A stretch of DNA of 12,430 nt from Deltaproteobacteria bacterium. GTDB taxonomy: Bacteria; Desulfobacterota; Binatia; UBA9968. The stretch lies in the NCBI GenBank assembly GCA_021323355.1, contig JAJONK010000039.1:1-12430 (forward strand), written 5' to 3'. Of this stretch, positions 5,388-12,430 are shown one piece after another (position 1 is the first letter of the stretch; each line of letters begins with the position of its first letter). A program made the translations under genes and the position numbers. The notes below the pieces were generated by a model. That model ran no database searches and was not told the DNA's origin. It saw only the letters and a list, made by a program, of their open reading frames with translations.

Positions 5388-7897
5388 GGAAAGCATTGAT
5401 AAGCGCTTTATCATTGTCGCTGTCGCTCAGCGCCATCGACGGTTACCCTGACGTTGCGCAGGGGCAGGAGCACCAAGCTATTATCGAACGCATTTTGAAT
5501 CCCCTGCCTGAATTCGATCCGTTCGAAAAGCCGCCGGTGGCGCCGCAGTTTTTCCCCGATGAAGTCGACAAGCGCGCGCGTGAACTGTTGATCGATTCGC
5601 TTACCAACCGCAAAGCAGCGATTGAAGAGCATGTGAAATTTTTTCAGACCGAAGACCGCCGGCTCCAAAAACAACACGGATCGAGCACCGGATTGGCCGA
5701 GCCCGCCCAGGATCTCCTGAACAATACCATCAACGAGCGCGAGCGCTATCTCGCGGCGCAACGTCAAGCGTTGAAGAATACCTCGTCGCCGGAACGTAAA
5801 AAATATCTGCAAGCGATTATCGATGAGGACGATCTGACACGAGCCGATCAATTAACCCGCCAGAGCTCGGTCAATGAGTTGGGCGGCGTCTTCAACCGGT
5901 TGTTGGGCTCGGTGGACCTAGTCGGCGTCGCTTCGGGAAATTATGTCGGCGCGGCGGCAGAAACCGCCATTGGCCAGGCTTATTCGCTCCTCAACAGTGA
6001 GATGTCGGTTGAAGAGCGGCGCGCTTTGGCGCGTCACATGGATCATCTCAAGCGCTATCCCAACGATCCGCGCAACGGCAAGATCGTCAAGGAGATCGAA
6101 GAGCTCGAAAAGAAAAAGACCGCCGCGCTGATCCGCAAACAACTGGATCATTCAAAGCAAGCTGCTCAAAAGGGAGATACCGATAAGGCGCTGTTTTATG
6201 CGGAGATCGCGTCCTATTTAGATGGACGGTCCAAAACAGCGCAAGCCGAGCTGCAAAAGCTATCGAGGTTCTACCTGCAACAGATGGAGCGACAGAATCA
6301 CGGGCTTTCCGCACAAGTCGAGAAAGCCGCCTCGGCTGAGCAGCAGGAGGATGTCGAAGAGCTGCTGCGGGCGCTCAGCTTGAGAGATCAACAAAAGATC
6401 GCGGAGCAAGCCGCTAATTTGGAAAAAAAATATGCCGGCAGGCCACTGGCCGAGTCCGCGCGCGATGCCTTATCGGTAGCTCTGGAGATGCAAGGCCGGC
6501 ATGACGAGGCCAAAAAACTTATCGAGCGTCTCGCCTCTTCAGCGAAGACTCCGGACACGCAAAAACGCGCCGCGGCGCTGTTACAAAGTCCCGAGTACAA
6601 TCTGCTCGCCACGTTCCAGGAGGCCCGCAGCGAACGCCGCGCCGAGTCAGTGAAGTATGTCCTACTAGGCGAAGATCTGCTGAAAAAAAACCTGATTTAT
6701 GCCGCGGGAGCCGTTGCCGCGGCTGGCCCAGCCGGGGCGGTCACCCTCGGCGCCGCCAATGCCATGATGGTCGGCAACAATCTGATCAATGTGCTGAGCA
6801 ACAATCCGGTTTCGGCGCAATCGGTGATCGATGCCGGTGTCGCCTACGTGCGCAATCACCCCGGTTCCGACAGCGCCACCGAGGTTTATAAAATTCTTGC
6901 CGACACTTATGAGGAAAAAGGCATGATCGATAAGGCGATCGGCTACCATGAGCTTGCCGGGACGCCCAAGGAAAAGCTTTCATCGTTAAAGCAGAAAGCG
7001 GCAACCGCGCTGCTGAACGCGGCAACCAAGAGCAAAGGGAGAGGGACTCAGGAATATTATCTGACCACCGTGATCGATCAATATCCCGAAAGCCCGGCGG
7101 CGGCGGAGGCCACCAAGAAACTCGCCGAACTGGCCAAGACCGACAACCACGGCTTGCGCATGAGCAAACAATTTTTAAAAGAAAACCCGGAGCTTTTTGG
7201 GCCGGCCGGGCTCGGGCTTAAGGCAACTTTGTTCGACGGTAATCCGCGGAATATGGAACTGGCTGATCGCGGCGTCAACGTCACCGGCGGTAATGAGCTT
7301 CTGATCTATTATCAGACGGCTTCCGGTGTTCGTAGTCAGAGCTACCCGTTGCCACGCCAGACCTCGGAGCGCTTTTTCGTCACGTTGCGGCAGAAAAACC
7401 ACGCGGTTGCCATGGCCGACGCCGGCCAGCGGGCCAAAGGCAGCGTCGGCGGCATCAAGAATCTGCCAATGCCGATCATTCAAGGCGCGCGCCCGAACGC
7501 CGGCGAGCCCGAACAAGAGCGCGACGACACGACCTTTTCTTTCGTGCGCGAGGCAAGCGCCCATGCCCCTGCATTCCCCAAGGTTTTGGATCATGAAATG
7601 CTCAGCGAAAATGAGCGCAACCCCGGCGGCAAATATTCTTTGCCGCCGATTCAAGGAAGCGTCTCGGCCAGCCGGTTCAGCATGAGCGGCGCCTTGCCTG
7701 CCGGGCTCTGGGGAAATCAAATCGGCATCGGCGGCGATCACAAGGGATCATTTGCCGGCGTTCAATTGCCGATACCGTTGTTGGAGGGCTTCATGCCGGT
7801 GGATTTCATGGTGCAAGGCAGGCCCGGCGGCGTCTCGGTTTATCCTAGGATCCACATGCGCGACGATAAGGGCGAAGATCGAGAGCTTTATAAATAG
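5384..7897 (+). CDS. large exported TPR-like helical-repeat protein of unknown function
   Basis: This 837-aa protein is not recognised beyond its architecture. Residues 1-27 form a signal peptide (Arg-Lys, then a Ser/Leu-rich core) with no lipobox. Residues about 55-170 and 205-420 are long, highly charged helices with coiled-coil and TPR-like character, such as EMQGRHDEAKKLIERLA near 370. Two Ala/Gly-rich apolar segments interrupt them (about 178-201 and 436-470). Residues about 480-600 again look TPR-like (YKILADTYEEKGMIDKAIGYH). From about 605 the composition changes to a glycine- and proline-rich, probably beta or extended C-terminal part. The start lies in the ATGA overlap with the upstream lipoprotein, with GAGG at 5372-5375. 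The first permease starts one base after its stop. It could be a periplasmic scaffold or an outer-membrane-associated partner of the lipoprotein; this is inference. Confidence 0.75.
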   Translation: MRKALISALSLSLSLSAIDGYPDVAQGQEHQAIIERILNPLPEFDPFEKPPVAPQFFPDEVDKRARELLIDSLTNRKAAIEEHVKFFQTEDRRLQKQHGSSTGLAEPAQDLLNNTINERERYLAAQRQALKNTSSPERKKYLQAIIDEDDLTRADQLTRQSSVNELGGVFNRLLGSVDLVGVASGNYVGAAAETAIGQAYSLLNSEMSVEERRALARHMDHLKRYPNDPRNGKIVKEIEELEKKKTAALIRKQLDHSKQAAQKGDTDKALFYAEIASYLDGRSKTAQAELQKLSRFYLQQMERQNHGLSAQVEKAASAEQQEDVEELLRALSLRDQQKIAEQAANLEKKYAGRPLAESARDALSVALEMQGRHDEAKKLIERLASSAKTPDTQKRAAALLQSPEYNLLATFQEARSERRAESVKYVLLGEDLLKKNLIYAAGAVAAAGPAGAVTLGAANAMMVGNNLINVLSNNPVSAQSVIDAGVAYVRNHPGSDSATEVYKILADTYEEKGMIDKAIGYHELAGTPKEKLSSLKQKAATALLNAATKSKGRGTQEYYLTTVIDQYPESPAAAEATKKLAELAKTDNHGLRMSKQFLKENPELFGPAGLGLKATLFDGNPRNMELADRGVNVTGGNELLIYYQTASGVRSQSYPLPRQTSERFFVTLRQKNHAVAMADAGQRAKGSVGGIKNLPMPIIQGARPNAGEPEQERDDTTFSFVREASAHAPAFPKVLDHEMLSENERNPGGKYSLPPIQGSVSASRFSMSGALPAGLWGNQIGIGGDHKGSFAGVQLPIPLLEGFMPVDFMVQGRPGGVSVYPRIHMRDDKGEDRELYK

Positions 7898-7898
7898 C

Positions 7899-8681
7899 AT
7901 GAGCCGGCTCTTGGTTAAAAAAGAAATCGTCCGGGGATCTTTGTCCATAATCATCGGCCTGGCGATCTGGGAGCTTTCGACTCGCCTGCTGCTCGATAAT
8001 GAACTGCTCATCCCGCCGCCGAGCAGCGTGCTCAGCTCCTTTTGGAATCTCGCCAGCAGCGGCGAGCTCAACAAACATCTGGTCGCAACTCTCATCGAAT
8101 TTATCTGCGGCTTTACTACTGCTTGTGTCATTGGAATTATTCTCGGCTACTTAATGGGGATGTATAAATGGTTCGATGAGGTCATGGACCCGTGGATCGC
8201 CACGCTCTACTCGATCCCGATTATTACCGTCGTGCCGCTGATTATCATCTGGTTCGGCATCGGCATTTTTTCCAAAGTCGTAGTGGTTTTTAAGATCACT
8301 GCGGTGGCGATTATTCTGAACACTGCCGCGGGAATCAAATCCCTGGATCCGGTCTGGCTCGAGCTAGCCAAATCGCTGCGGCTCAGCGATTGGCAGACGA
8401 CTTATAAGATTCGCTTACCTGGCGCGCTGCCTTTCATCATCACCGGTATGAGACTTGGCGTGGGTCGAGCGCTGCTTGGCGTCATCGTCGCGGAGCTCAT
8501 GGCCGCCAATGCCGGCTTGGGATATCTGCTCCGCGATTCTTCCGAGACATGGGACAGTCCGAAGCTCTTCGTTACCGTGATTTTGCTGGCCGCCATAGGA
8601 CTTCTGAGTTTTAACCTGATCAAGAAACTCGAACAGCGGATGGCTCCCTGGCGTCAGAGCGCCGAATGGTCTTCAGAGTGA
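7899..8681 (+). CDS. ABC transporter permease, NitT/TauT (SsuC/TauC) type, first copy
   Basis: This 260-aa inner-membrane permease of the binding-protein-dependent family imports small anions or aromatic/sulfonate-like compounds. About six hydrophobic segments are visible (near 13-30, 64-88, 100-122, 126-146, 178-200 and 222-242). The cytoplasmic EAA loop that docks on the ATPase lies at about 154-190, with LELAKSLRLSDWQ followed by KIRLPGALPFIITGMRLG. The ATG at 7899 was chosen; the frame opens 49 codons earlier, but that part lies inside the preceding gene. Only one base separates the stop of the 837-aa protein (TAG 7895-7897) from this ATG, so translation is probably coupled. The substrate cannot be told from the permease. 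Confidence 0.93.
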   Translation: MSRLLVKKEIVRGSLSIIIGLAIWELSTRLLLDNELLIPPPSSVLSSFWNLASSGELNKHLVATLIEFICGFTTACVIGIILGYLMGMYKWFDEVMDPWIATLYSIPIITVVPLIIIWFGIGIFSKVVVVFKITAVAIILNTAAGIKSLDPVWLELAKSLRLSDWQTTYKIRLPGALPFIITGMRLGVGRALLGVIVAELMAANAGLGYLLRDSSETWDSPKLFVTVILLAAIGLLSFNLIKKLEQRMAPWRQSAEWSSE

Positions 8682-8703
8682 TCGGTCGCCGGCGCATAGA
8701 ATT

Positions 8704-9486
8704 ATGAACGAACGCAAACGTAAATTGACGTCCACTTTCCTAAAGGCCGGCTCCGTCATCGGAGGACTGGTTCTTTGGCATGTTCTGGCGACCGTGGTGG
8801 TGAAAGACCCGACACTGCTGGTATCGCCGGTGGTCGTAGCCGTCACCGCCTACCAGATGCTCTTTGTCACCAAGGATCTCTATCCTCATGTATTCGCCAG
8901 CTCATGGATTTTTTTCTATGGCTTCGTACTGGCGATTCTCGCCGGCGTGCCGTTCGGTTTTCTGATGGCACTCAATACGTCAGTGCGCGATTATGCCAAT
9001 CCGTGGATGGCAACACTTTATACGACACCGCGGATTGCTTTCGCACCGGTGCTGCTGCTCTGGTTAGGCATCGGCGCCGGCTCCAAAATCGCCATTGTCT
9101 TTCTCGGTTGCTTCTTTCCGATTCTGATCAACTCCTACTATGGTATGCGAGTGGTCAATCGCGATTATGTTGAGCTGGCCCGCTCGTTTCGCCTGAGCCG
9201 CTCGGCATTGTTCTTGAAAATTCTCTTGCCGGCGTCGGTTCCTTTCATATTGGCTGGCATACGTCTGTCGGTGGGCCGGGGTCTCACTGGAGTCGCCATT
9301 GCCGAGTGGTTTGGCGCTACGGAGGGTTTAGGCTATCTGATCTTTTTTGCCGGCCAAACTCTCAACATACCCATTTTATTCGTCGGAGTGGCGGTATTTG
9401 CCGCACTCGGAATATTGGGATTCGAAGTCATTCGGATGATCGAAATTTATGCGATCCCCTGGAGAAAGGAACCCCAAGGAAGTTGA
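8704..9486 (+). CDS. ABC transporter permease, NitT/TauT (SsuC/TauC) type, second copy
   Basis: This is a second 260-aa permease of the same family as the gene before it, equal in length but clearly diverged. The EAA loop reads VELARSFRLSRSALFLKILL and continues into PFILAGIRLSVGRGLTG (about 156-197). The WMATLY segment at 101-106 matches WIATLY at 99-104 in the first permease, supporting an old duplication. SsuC- and TauC-type transporters normally use two copies of one permease, so this pair may form a heterodimeric channel, or each may pair with its own partner. It starts 22 bp after the first permease with no strong ribosome-binding site, and its TGA (9484-9486) is one base before the ATPase start codon. 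Confidence 0.93.
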   Translation: MNERKRKLTSTFLKAGSVIGGLVLWHVLATVVVKDPTLLVSPVVVAVTAYQMLFVTKDLYPHVFASSWIFFYGFVLAILAGVPFGFLMALNTSVRDYANPWMATLYTTPRIAFAPVLLLWLGIGAGSKIAIVFLGCFFPILINSYYGMRVVNRDYVELARSFRLSRSALFLKILLPASVPFILAGIRLSVGRGLTGVAIAEWFGATEGLGYLIFFAGQTLNIPILFVGVAVFAALGILGFEVIRMIEIYAIPWRKEPQGS

Positions 9487-9487
9487 T

Positions 9488-10288
9488 ATGGGCGGACCAG
9501 CACTTGTATTGCGCAACTTGAACAAGGCGATCACTCGACCGGATCGCGATCCGTTTATCATCTTTAGAGATATCAATCTGTCGGTTAGCGATGGAGAATT
9601 TGTCAGCATTGTCGGCCCCAGCGGCTGCGGTAAAACCACCCTGCTGCGGGTCATCAACGGTCTCATGCCGCATTCGGGCGGAGAAATTCTCATCGACGGC
9701 AGGTCCGCGCATGAAGTCGACAACGAACTCGTGATGGGCTTTGTCTTTCAAGGCGCATCTCTCCTGCCGTGGCGCACCAGTCTTAAAAATGTTGTTCTCG
9801 GTTTGGAAGGACGGAATAACAATGCCAAGGAAGCTGAACGCACGGCCCAGAAATTTCTCGATCTGGTCGGCCTTTCGGGATTCGAGACTCACTACCCGCA
9901 TGAGCTTTCCGGAGGCATGCAGCAGCGGGTCAATCTCGCCAGAGCCCTAGCGGTGGATCCGAGAATTTTGCTGATGGATGAGCCTTTCGCTGCATTGGAT
10001 GCACAGACGCGTAATTTCATGCAGCTCGAACTGCTGCGCATCTGGAGGGAAACTAAAAAAACCGTCATTTTTGTGACCCATATGATTGCGGAAGCAATTC
10101 TTCTTTCAGACAGGGTGATTGTCTTCAGCCATCGGCCGGGCAGCATCCGTTCTGAAGTTAATGTGCCGCTGCCTCGTCCAAGAACCATGGAAATGAAATC
10201 AGACCCTCGATTTCTCGAACTGGAGCACGTCCTGTGGAAACAGATTGAGGAAGAGGTAAACGCTTCCGGGGGTTTTTCACAGATGTAA
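9488..10288 (+). CDS. ABC transporter ATP-binding protein, NitT/TauT (SsuB/TauB) type
   Basis: This 266-aa cytoplasmic ATPase is expected to power the two permeases upstream. All nucleotide-binding motifs are intact: Walker A GPSGCGKTT (Lys49), Q-loop Gln88 in FVFQGASLLPW, signature LSGGMQQR (140-147), Walker B ILLMDEP (Asp164, Glu165), D-loop ALD (169-171) and the switch His196 (FVTHMIAEA). The SLLPW segment after the Q-loop is typical of the nitrate/sulfonate/taurine subfamily. The ATG at 9488 was chosen over an in-frame ATG at 9449 because it is preceded by AAGGA at 9476-9480 and the upstream one lies inside the permease gene. It is the only ATPase in the window, so it probably serves as a homodimer for both permeases. 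Confidence 0.95.
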   Translation: MGGPALVLRNLNKAITRPDRDPFIIFRDINLSVSDGEFVSIVGPSGCGKTTLLRVINGLMPHSGGEILIDGRSAHEVDNELVMGFVFQGASLLPWRTSLKNVVLGLEGRNNNAKEAERTAQKFLDLVGLSGFETHYPHELSGGMQQRVNLARALAVDPRILLMDEPFAALDAQTRNFMQLELLRIWRETKKTVIFVTHMIAEAILLSDRVIVFSHRPGSIRSEVNVPLPRPRTMEMKSDPRFLELEHVLWKQIEEEVNASGGFSQM

Positions 10289-10301
10289 ACACCCGCAACT
10301 C

Positions 10302-10308
10302 AAGGAGG
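10302..10308 (+). promoter_or_regulatory. strong ribosome-binding site for the first binding protein
   Basis: A perfect AAGGAGG lies 4 bases before the ATG at 10313. It is much stronger than the sites in front of the permeases, which suggests the binding protein is translated in excess of the membrane components, as is usual for ABC importers. Confidence 0.7.
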
Positions 10309-10312
10309 ATTC

Positions 10313-11323
10313 ATGAAATATTACATCAACATTTGCGCGCTCGGCGCAGCGCTGCTGTTCGGGATCTCGTCAGCCAAAATCACTTTCGCCGCCGGCGCGG
10401 AGTTGAGCAAGCTCCGTTTTGCCCAGAGCGGCCACACCGCGGCAAGCTGGCCGATCTACATCGCCCAGGAAAAGAAAATTTTGGAAAAAAACGGCATCCA
10501 ATTCGAAAACATCATTATTCAGGGAGCGACGAATACTACCCGCGCCGTACTCAGCGAAACCATTCCTCTCGGTCGCATAAATCCGGATTACGTCATCGGA
10601 GCGATTGAGAAGGGAGCCAGGGTCAGGATCATCGGCGGCAATATGGAAAAAATTCCCTACGATTTGATGGCCCGATCCGAGATCAAGAGCGGCGCCGATC
10701 TCAAAGGCAAAACCATCGGTGTCAGCACTTTGACCGGCGGCACCACCAACATGATTGAAGAGGTCTTATCGAAAGGGTTCAAACTCAAAGAAGGCGACTA
10801 CCGATATCTGGTGGTCGGAACTTCACCGGAGCGCTATGCCGCCTTGAAAGCCGGTTCGGTGCAAGCAACCTTCATGGGCCCGCCGTTCAATTTCCGGGCG
10901 CAGCAAGACGGCTTCACCAAACTCATCACCTTCCACGAGATCCTGGGTCCAATCCAGTTTACCGCCGATTTCGCTCACATGAATTACTTGAAATCGAATA
11001 GAAATGATGTCGTGCGCTATCTGAAATCCATGATCGAAGCAACCAACTGGCTCTATGATACGAAAAATAAGGAAGAAGCGCTCGCTATTCACATGAAGAT
11101 TCTCAAGAGCAAGAGAGACATCGCCGAACAAGATTACAAGTACCTTGTCGAAGAATTCCAGCCGTTTCCCCGCAACGGCGCGGTCAACAAAGCGGCAATG
11201 GATAAAACCATCGATCTGCGGGCAAAGGAAGGAACCTACAAAGGCAAGAAAGTGCCGGCTTACACCGAATATATCGACAACTCGCTGGTCGAGGAAGCGC
11301 AGAAGCTCGCCGGCGTCAAGTAG
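10313..11323 (+). CDS. ABC transporter periplasmic substrate-binding protein, NMT1/THI5-like (first)
   Basis: This 336-aa periplasmic binding protein is of the NitT/TauT class. Residues 1-27 form a cleavable signal peptide (hydrophobic core, TFAA then GAE) with no lipobox cysteine. The mature start KLRFAQSGHTAASWPIYIAQEKKI is the usual first strand, ligand-contact loop and helix. The hinge segment SGADLKGKTIGVSTLTGG (about 125-142) is the standard LxGKxIGV element of the family. The ligand is unknown; relatives bind taurine, alkanesulfonates, nitrate, thiamine precursors or aromatic acids. It follows the ATPase by 24 bp and belongs to the same operon. It differs strongly from the next binding protein, so the two probably recognise different ligands. 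Confidence 0.9.
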   Translation: MKYYINICALGAALLFGISSAKITFAAGAELSKLRFAQSGHTAASWPIYIAQEKKILEKNGIQFENIIIQGATNTTRAVLSETIPLGRINPDYVIGAIEKGARVRIIGGNMEKIPYDLMARSEIKSGADLKGKTIGVSTLTGGTTNMIEEVLSKGFKLKEGDYRYLVVGTSPERYAALKAGSVQATFMGPPFNFRAQQDGFTKLITFHEILGPIQFTADFAHMNYLKSNRNDVVRYLKSMIEATNWLYDTKNKEEALAIHMKILKSKRDIAEQDYKYLVEEFQPFPRNGAVNKAAMDKTIDLRAKEGTYKGKKVPAYTEYIDNSLVEEAQKLAGVK

Positions 11324-11381
11324 CATCGACACGAAATTAGTGAAGAGCCGTGAAGCTGCAAGAAAGGTACGGATACGGATT

Positions 11382-12383
11382 ATGAAACCACTGTGGCAGA
11401 TTTCCATTCTTGGCGCTTTGATTCTGTTCCTCGGTCAAAGCAGCGCCAGCGCTCAGGCTTTGAAGAAAATCCGCATCGGCTATCCTTCATTGAGCTTCAG
11501 GCAAAGCAACGTCTGGGTCGCCAAGGAAATGGGCTTGTTCAACAAGTATGGCCTCGAAGTCGAGCCGATCTTCCTGCGCGGCGGCCAGATGGCAACCCAA
11601 GCTCTGGTTGCCGGCGATCCGCCCATCGTGAACATCGGCACGGTGGTGCAGGCCAGCCTGCAAGGTTACAACCTGGTGCTGGTGGCCGCCGTAGAAACCA
11701 TGTACGACCAGATCGTTTTTGCTCGCAAAGGCATCAACAAGCTCGAAGAACTTAAGGGAAAGCGATTCGGTATCAGCGGTTTCGGCTCGGCGACTCACAA
11801 CGCCGCCAATATACTGTTCAAGCATCTGAACCTGGACGTCAACAAAGATGTGGCGCTGGTGCCCACAGGACCCGACGCCGAACGGTTCGGAGCCATGACG
11901 GCCAATCGAATTGATGCGACCTTTTTCACTTCCTCGGCGGCGGCGCCGGCACGAAAAGCCGGTTTCAACGAACTCTTCCATGTCGCCGATTTGGGGGTCG
12001 AGGTTCAGGGAAACGGCTTTGCCACATCGCGCTCCTACATCGCCAGCAATCGTGACACCGTAAAAAACGCCCTGAAGGGGTTCGTCGAAGCGATTTATTT
12101 TGTTTATGCCAACAAAAAAGAAGCGCAGCAGGTGTTCGCCAAATACATGCGCACCAACGATCCTGAGATTCTCGAAGATTCTTACAATGGCTACATCAAA
12201 TGGATTCCTAAAAAGCCCTACCCCACACTCAAAGGAATTCAGTACATGCTCGACATCATCGCGCCCCAGCTGCCGCAGGCGAAAAATGCCAAGCCGGAAC
12301 AGTTCGTCGATCTAAGTTTTTTACAGGAACTCGAAAAAGAAGGTTTCTTCAACGAGATGGCGAAGCGCTATCCCAGCAAATAG
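11382..12383 (+). CDS. ABC transporter periplasmic substrate-binding protein, NMT1/THI5-like (second)
   Basis: This 333-aa protein is a second periplasmic binding protein of the same fold class. The signal peptide is residues 1-24, with a good signal-peptidase-I site (ASA then Gln25). Mature motifs are IRIGYPSLS, NVWVAKEMGLFNKYGLEVE (the conserved 'AKExGLFxKyGLxVE' helix) and LEELKGKRFGISGFGSATH (the hinge element). It is closer to the family consensus than the preceding binding protein. The ATG at 11382 was chosen because the signal peptide begins there; the frame is open 79 codons further upstream, over the end of the previous gene. The 58-bp gap has only a weak AAAGG element, about 16 bases before the start. 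It may feed the same permease pair with another substrate. Confidence 0.92.
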   Translation: MKPLWQISILGALILFLGQSSASAQALKKIRIGYPSLSFRQSNVWVAKEMGLFNKYGLEVEPIFLRGGQMATQALVAGDPPIVNIGTVVQASLQGYNLVLVAAVETMYDQIVFARKGINKLEELKGKRFGISGFGSATHNAANILFKHLNLDVNKDVALVPTGPDAERFGAMTANRIDATFFTSSAAAPARKAGFNELFHVADLGVEVQGNGFATSRSYIASNRDTVKNALKGFVEAIYFVYANKKEAQQVFAKYMRTNDPEILEDSYNGYIKWIPKKPYPTLKGIQYMLDIIAPQLPQAKNAKPEQFVDLSFLQELEKEGFFNEMAKRYPSK

Positions 12384-12416
12384 CAAAGCTTCAAATCGTC
12401 TAAACAAGTCGCGCAC

Positions 12417-12425
12417 AAGGAGGAG
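12417..12425 (+). promoter_or_regulatory. ribosome-binding site of a following gene cut by the window end
   Basis: AAGGAGGAG lies 5 bases before the end of the window, 33 bp after the last stop codon. Its strength and position imply that an eighth gene of the operon starts immediately beyond base 12430. Confidence 0.6.
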
Positions 12426-12430
12426 AGATT

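Noticed and set aside
7175..7741. Long minus-strand open frame (188 codons) opposite the end of the 837-aa gene
   Set aside because: It lies wholly opposite a convincing plus-strand gene, has no recognisable motif or ribosome-binding site, and long antisense frames are expected at this GC content.
7752..7898. 49-codon upstream extension of the first permease
   Set aside because: It overlaps the 3' end of the 837-aa gene in another frame; permeases of this family start near the ATG at 7899, which gives the usual length of 260 aa.
11145..11381. 79-codon upstream extension of the second binding protein
   Set aside because: It overlaps the end of the first binding protein; the signal peptide begins at 11382.
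10823..11407. Minus-strand open frame (194 codons) opposite the first binding protein
   Set aside because: It is a shadow of a well-supported periplasmic binding protein gene, with no family features of its own.
11487..11981. Minus-strand open frame (164 codons) opposite the second binding protein
   Set aside because: It is a shadow frame; the plus strand encodes clear binding-protein motifs across this whole stretch.

Overview
The window looks like chromosomal DNA of an uncultured diderm (Gram-negative type) bacterium with moderately high GC. Two predicted lipoproteins carry lipoboxes. The two ABC substrate-binding proteins have cleavable signal peptides instead, as expected for soluble periplasmic proteins. 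The lineage cannot be fixed from the sequence. The gene style (NitT/TauT-type transporters with NMT1/THI5-like binding proteins, several secreted proteins of unknown function) recalls soil or sediment groups such as Binatota, Tectomicrobia, Rokubacteria or former Deltaproteobacteria, but that is a weak impression. No rRNA, tRNA, CRISPR array, insertion sequence or phage gene was seen.

Left part (1-2945, + strand): the tail of a DUF423 membrane protein; a 236-bp non-coding gap with a short imperfect repeat tract; an alanine dehydrogenase gene (ald) broken near its 5' end by a perfect 28-bp tandem duplication; a DHH/DHHA1 phosphoesterase that overlaps ald by 4 bp; and a small cupin protein.

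Middle (2946-4460): a convergent gap with two small inverted repeats, then a minus-strand lipoprotein with a probable (beta/alpha)8-barrel resembling clan GH-A glycoside hydrolases, then a 239-bp divergent control region. That region holds an 8-bp inverted repeat with half-sites 21 bp apart and a promoter-like pair in front of the minus-strand gene.

Right part (4461-12383 and beyond, + strand): seven genes in one probable operon. A TTG-started lipoprotein of unknown function overlaps (ATGA) a large 837-aa exported helical-repeat protein. One base after that ends comes a NitT/TauT-type ABC importer: two different 260-aa permeases, one ATPase and two different periplasmic binding proteins. A strong ribosome-binding site in the last bases shows that at least one more gene follows. 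The tight packing suggests that the two unknown envelope proteins are made together with the importer. This lipoprotein/repeat-protein/importer unit is the best candidate here for something undescribed; the broken ald is the clearest sequence anomaly.
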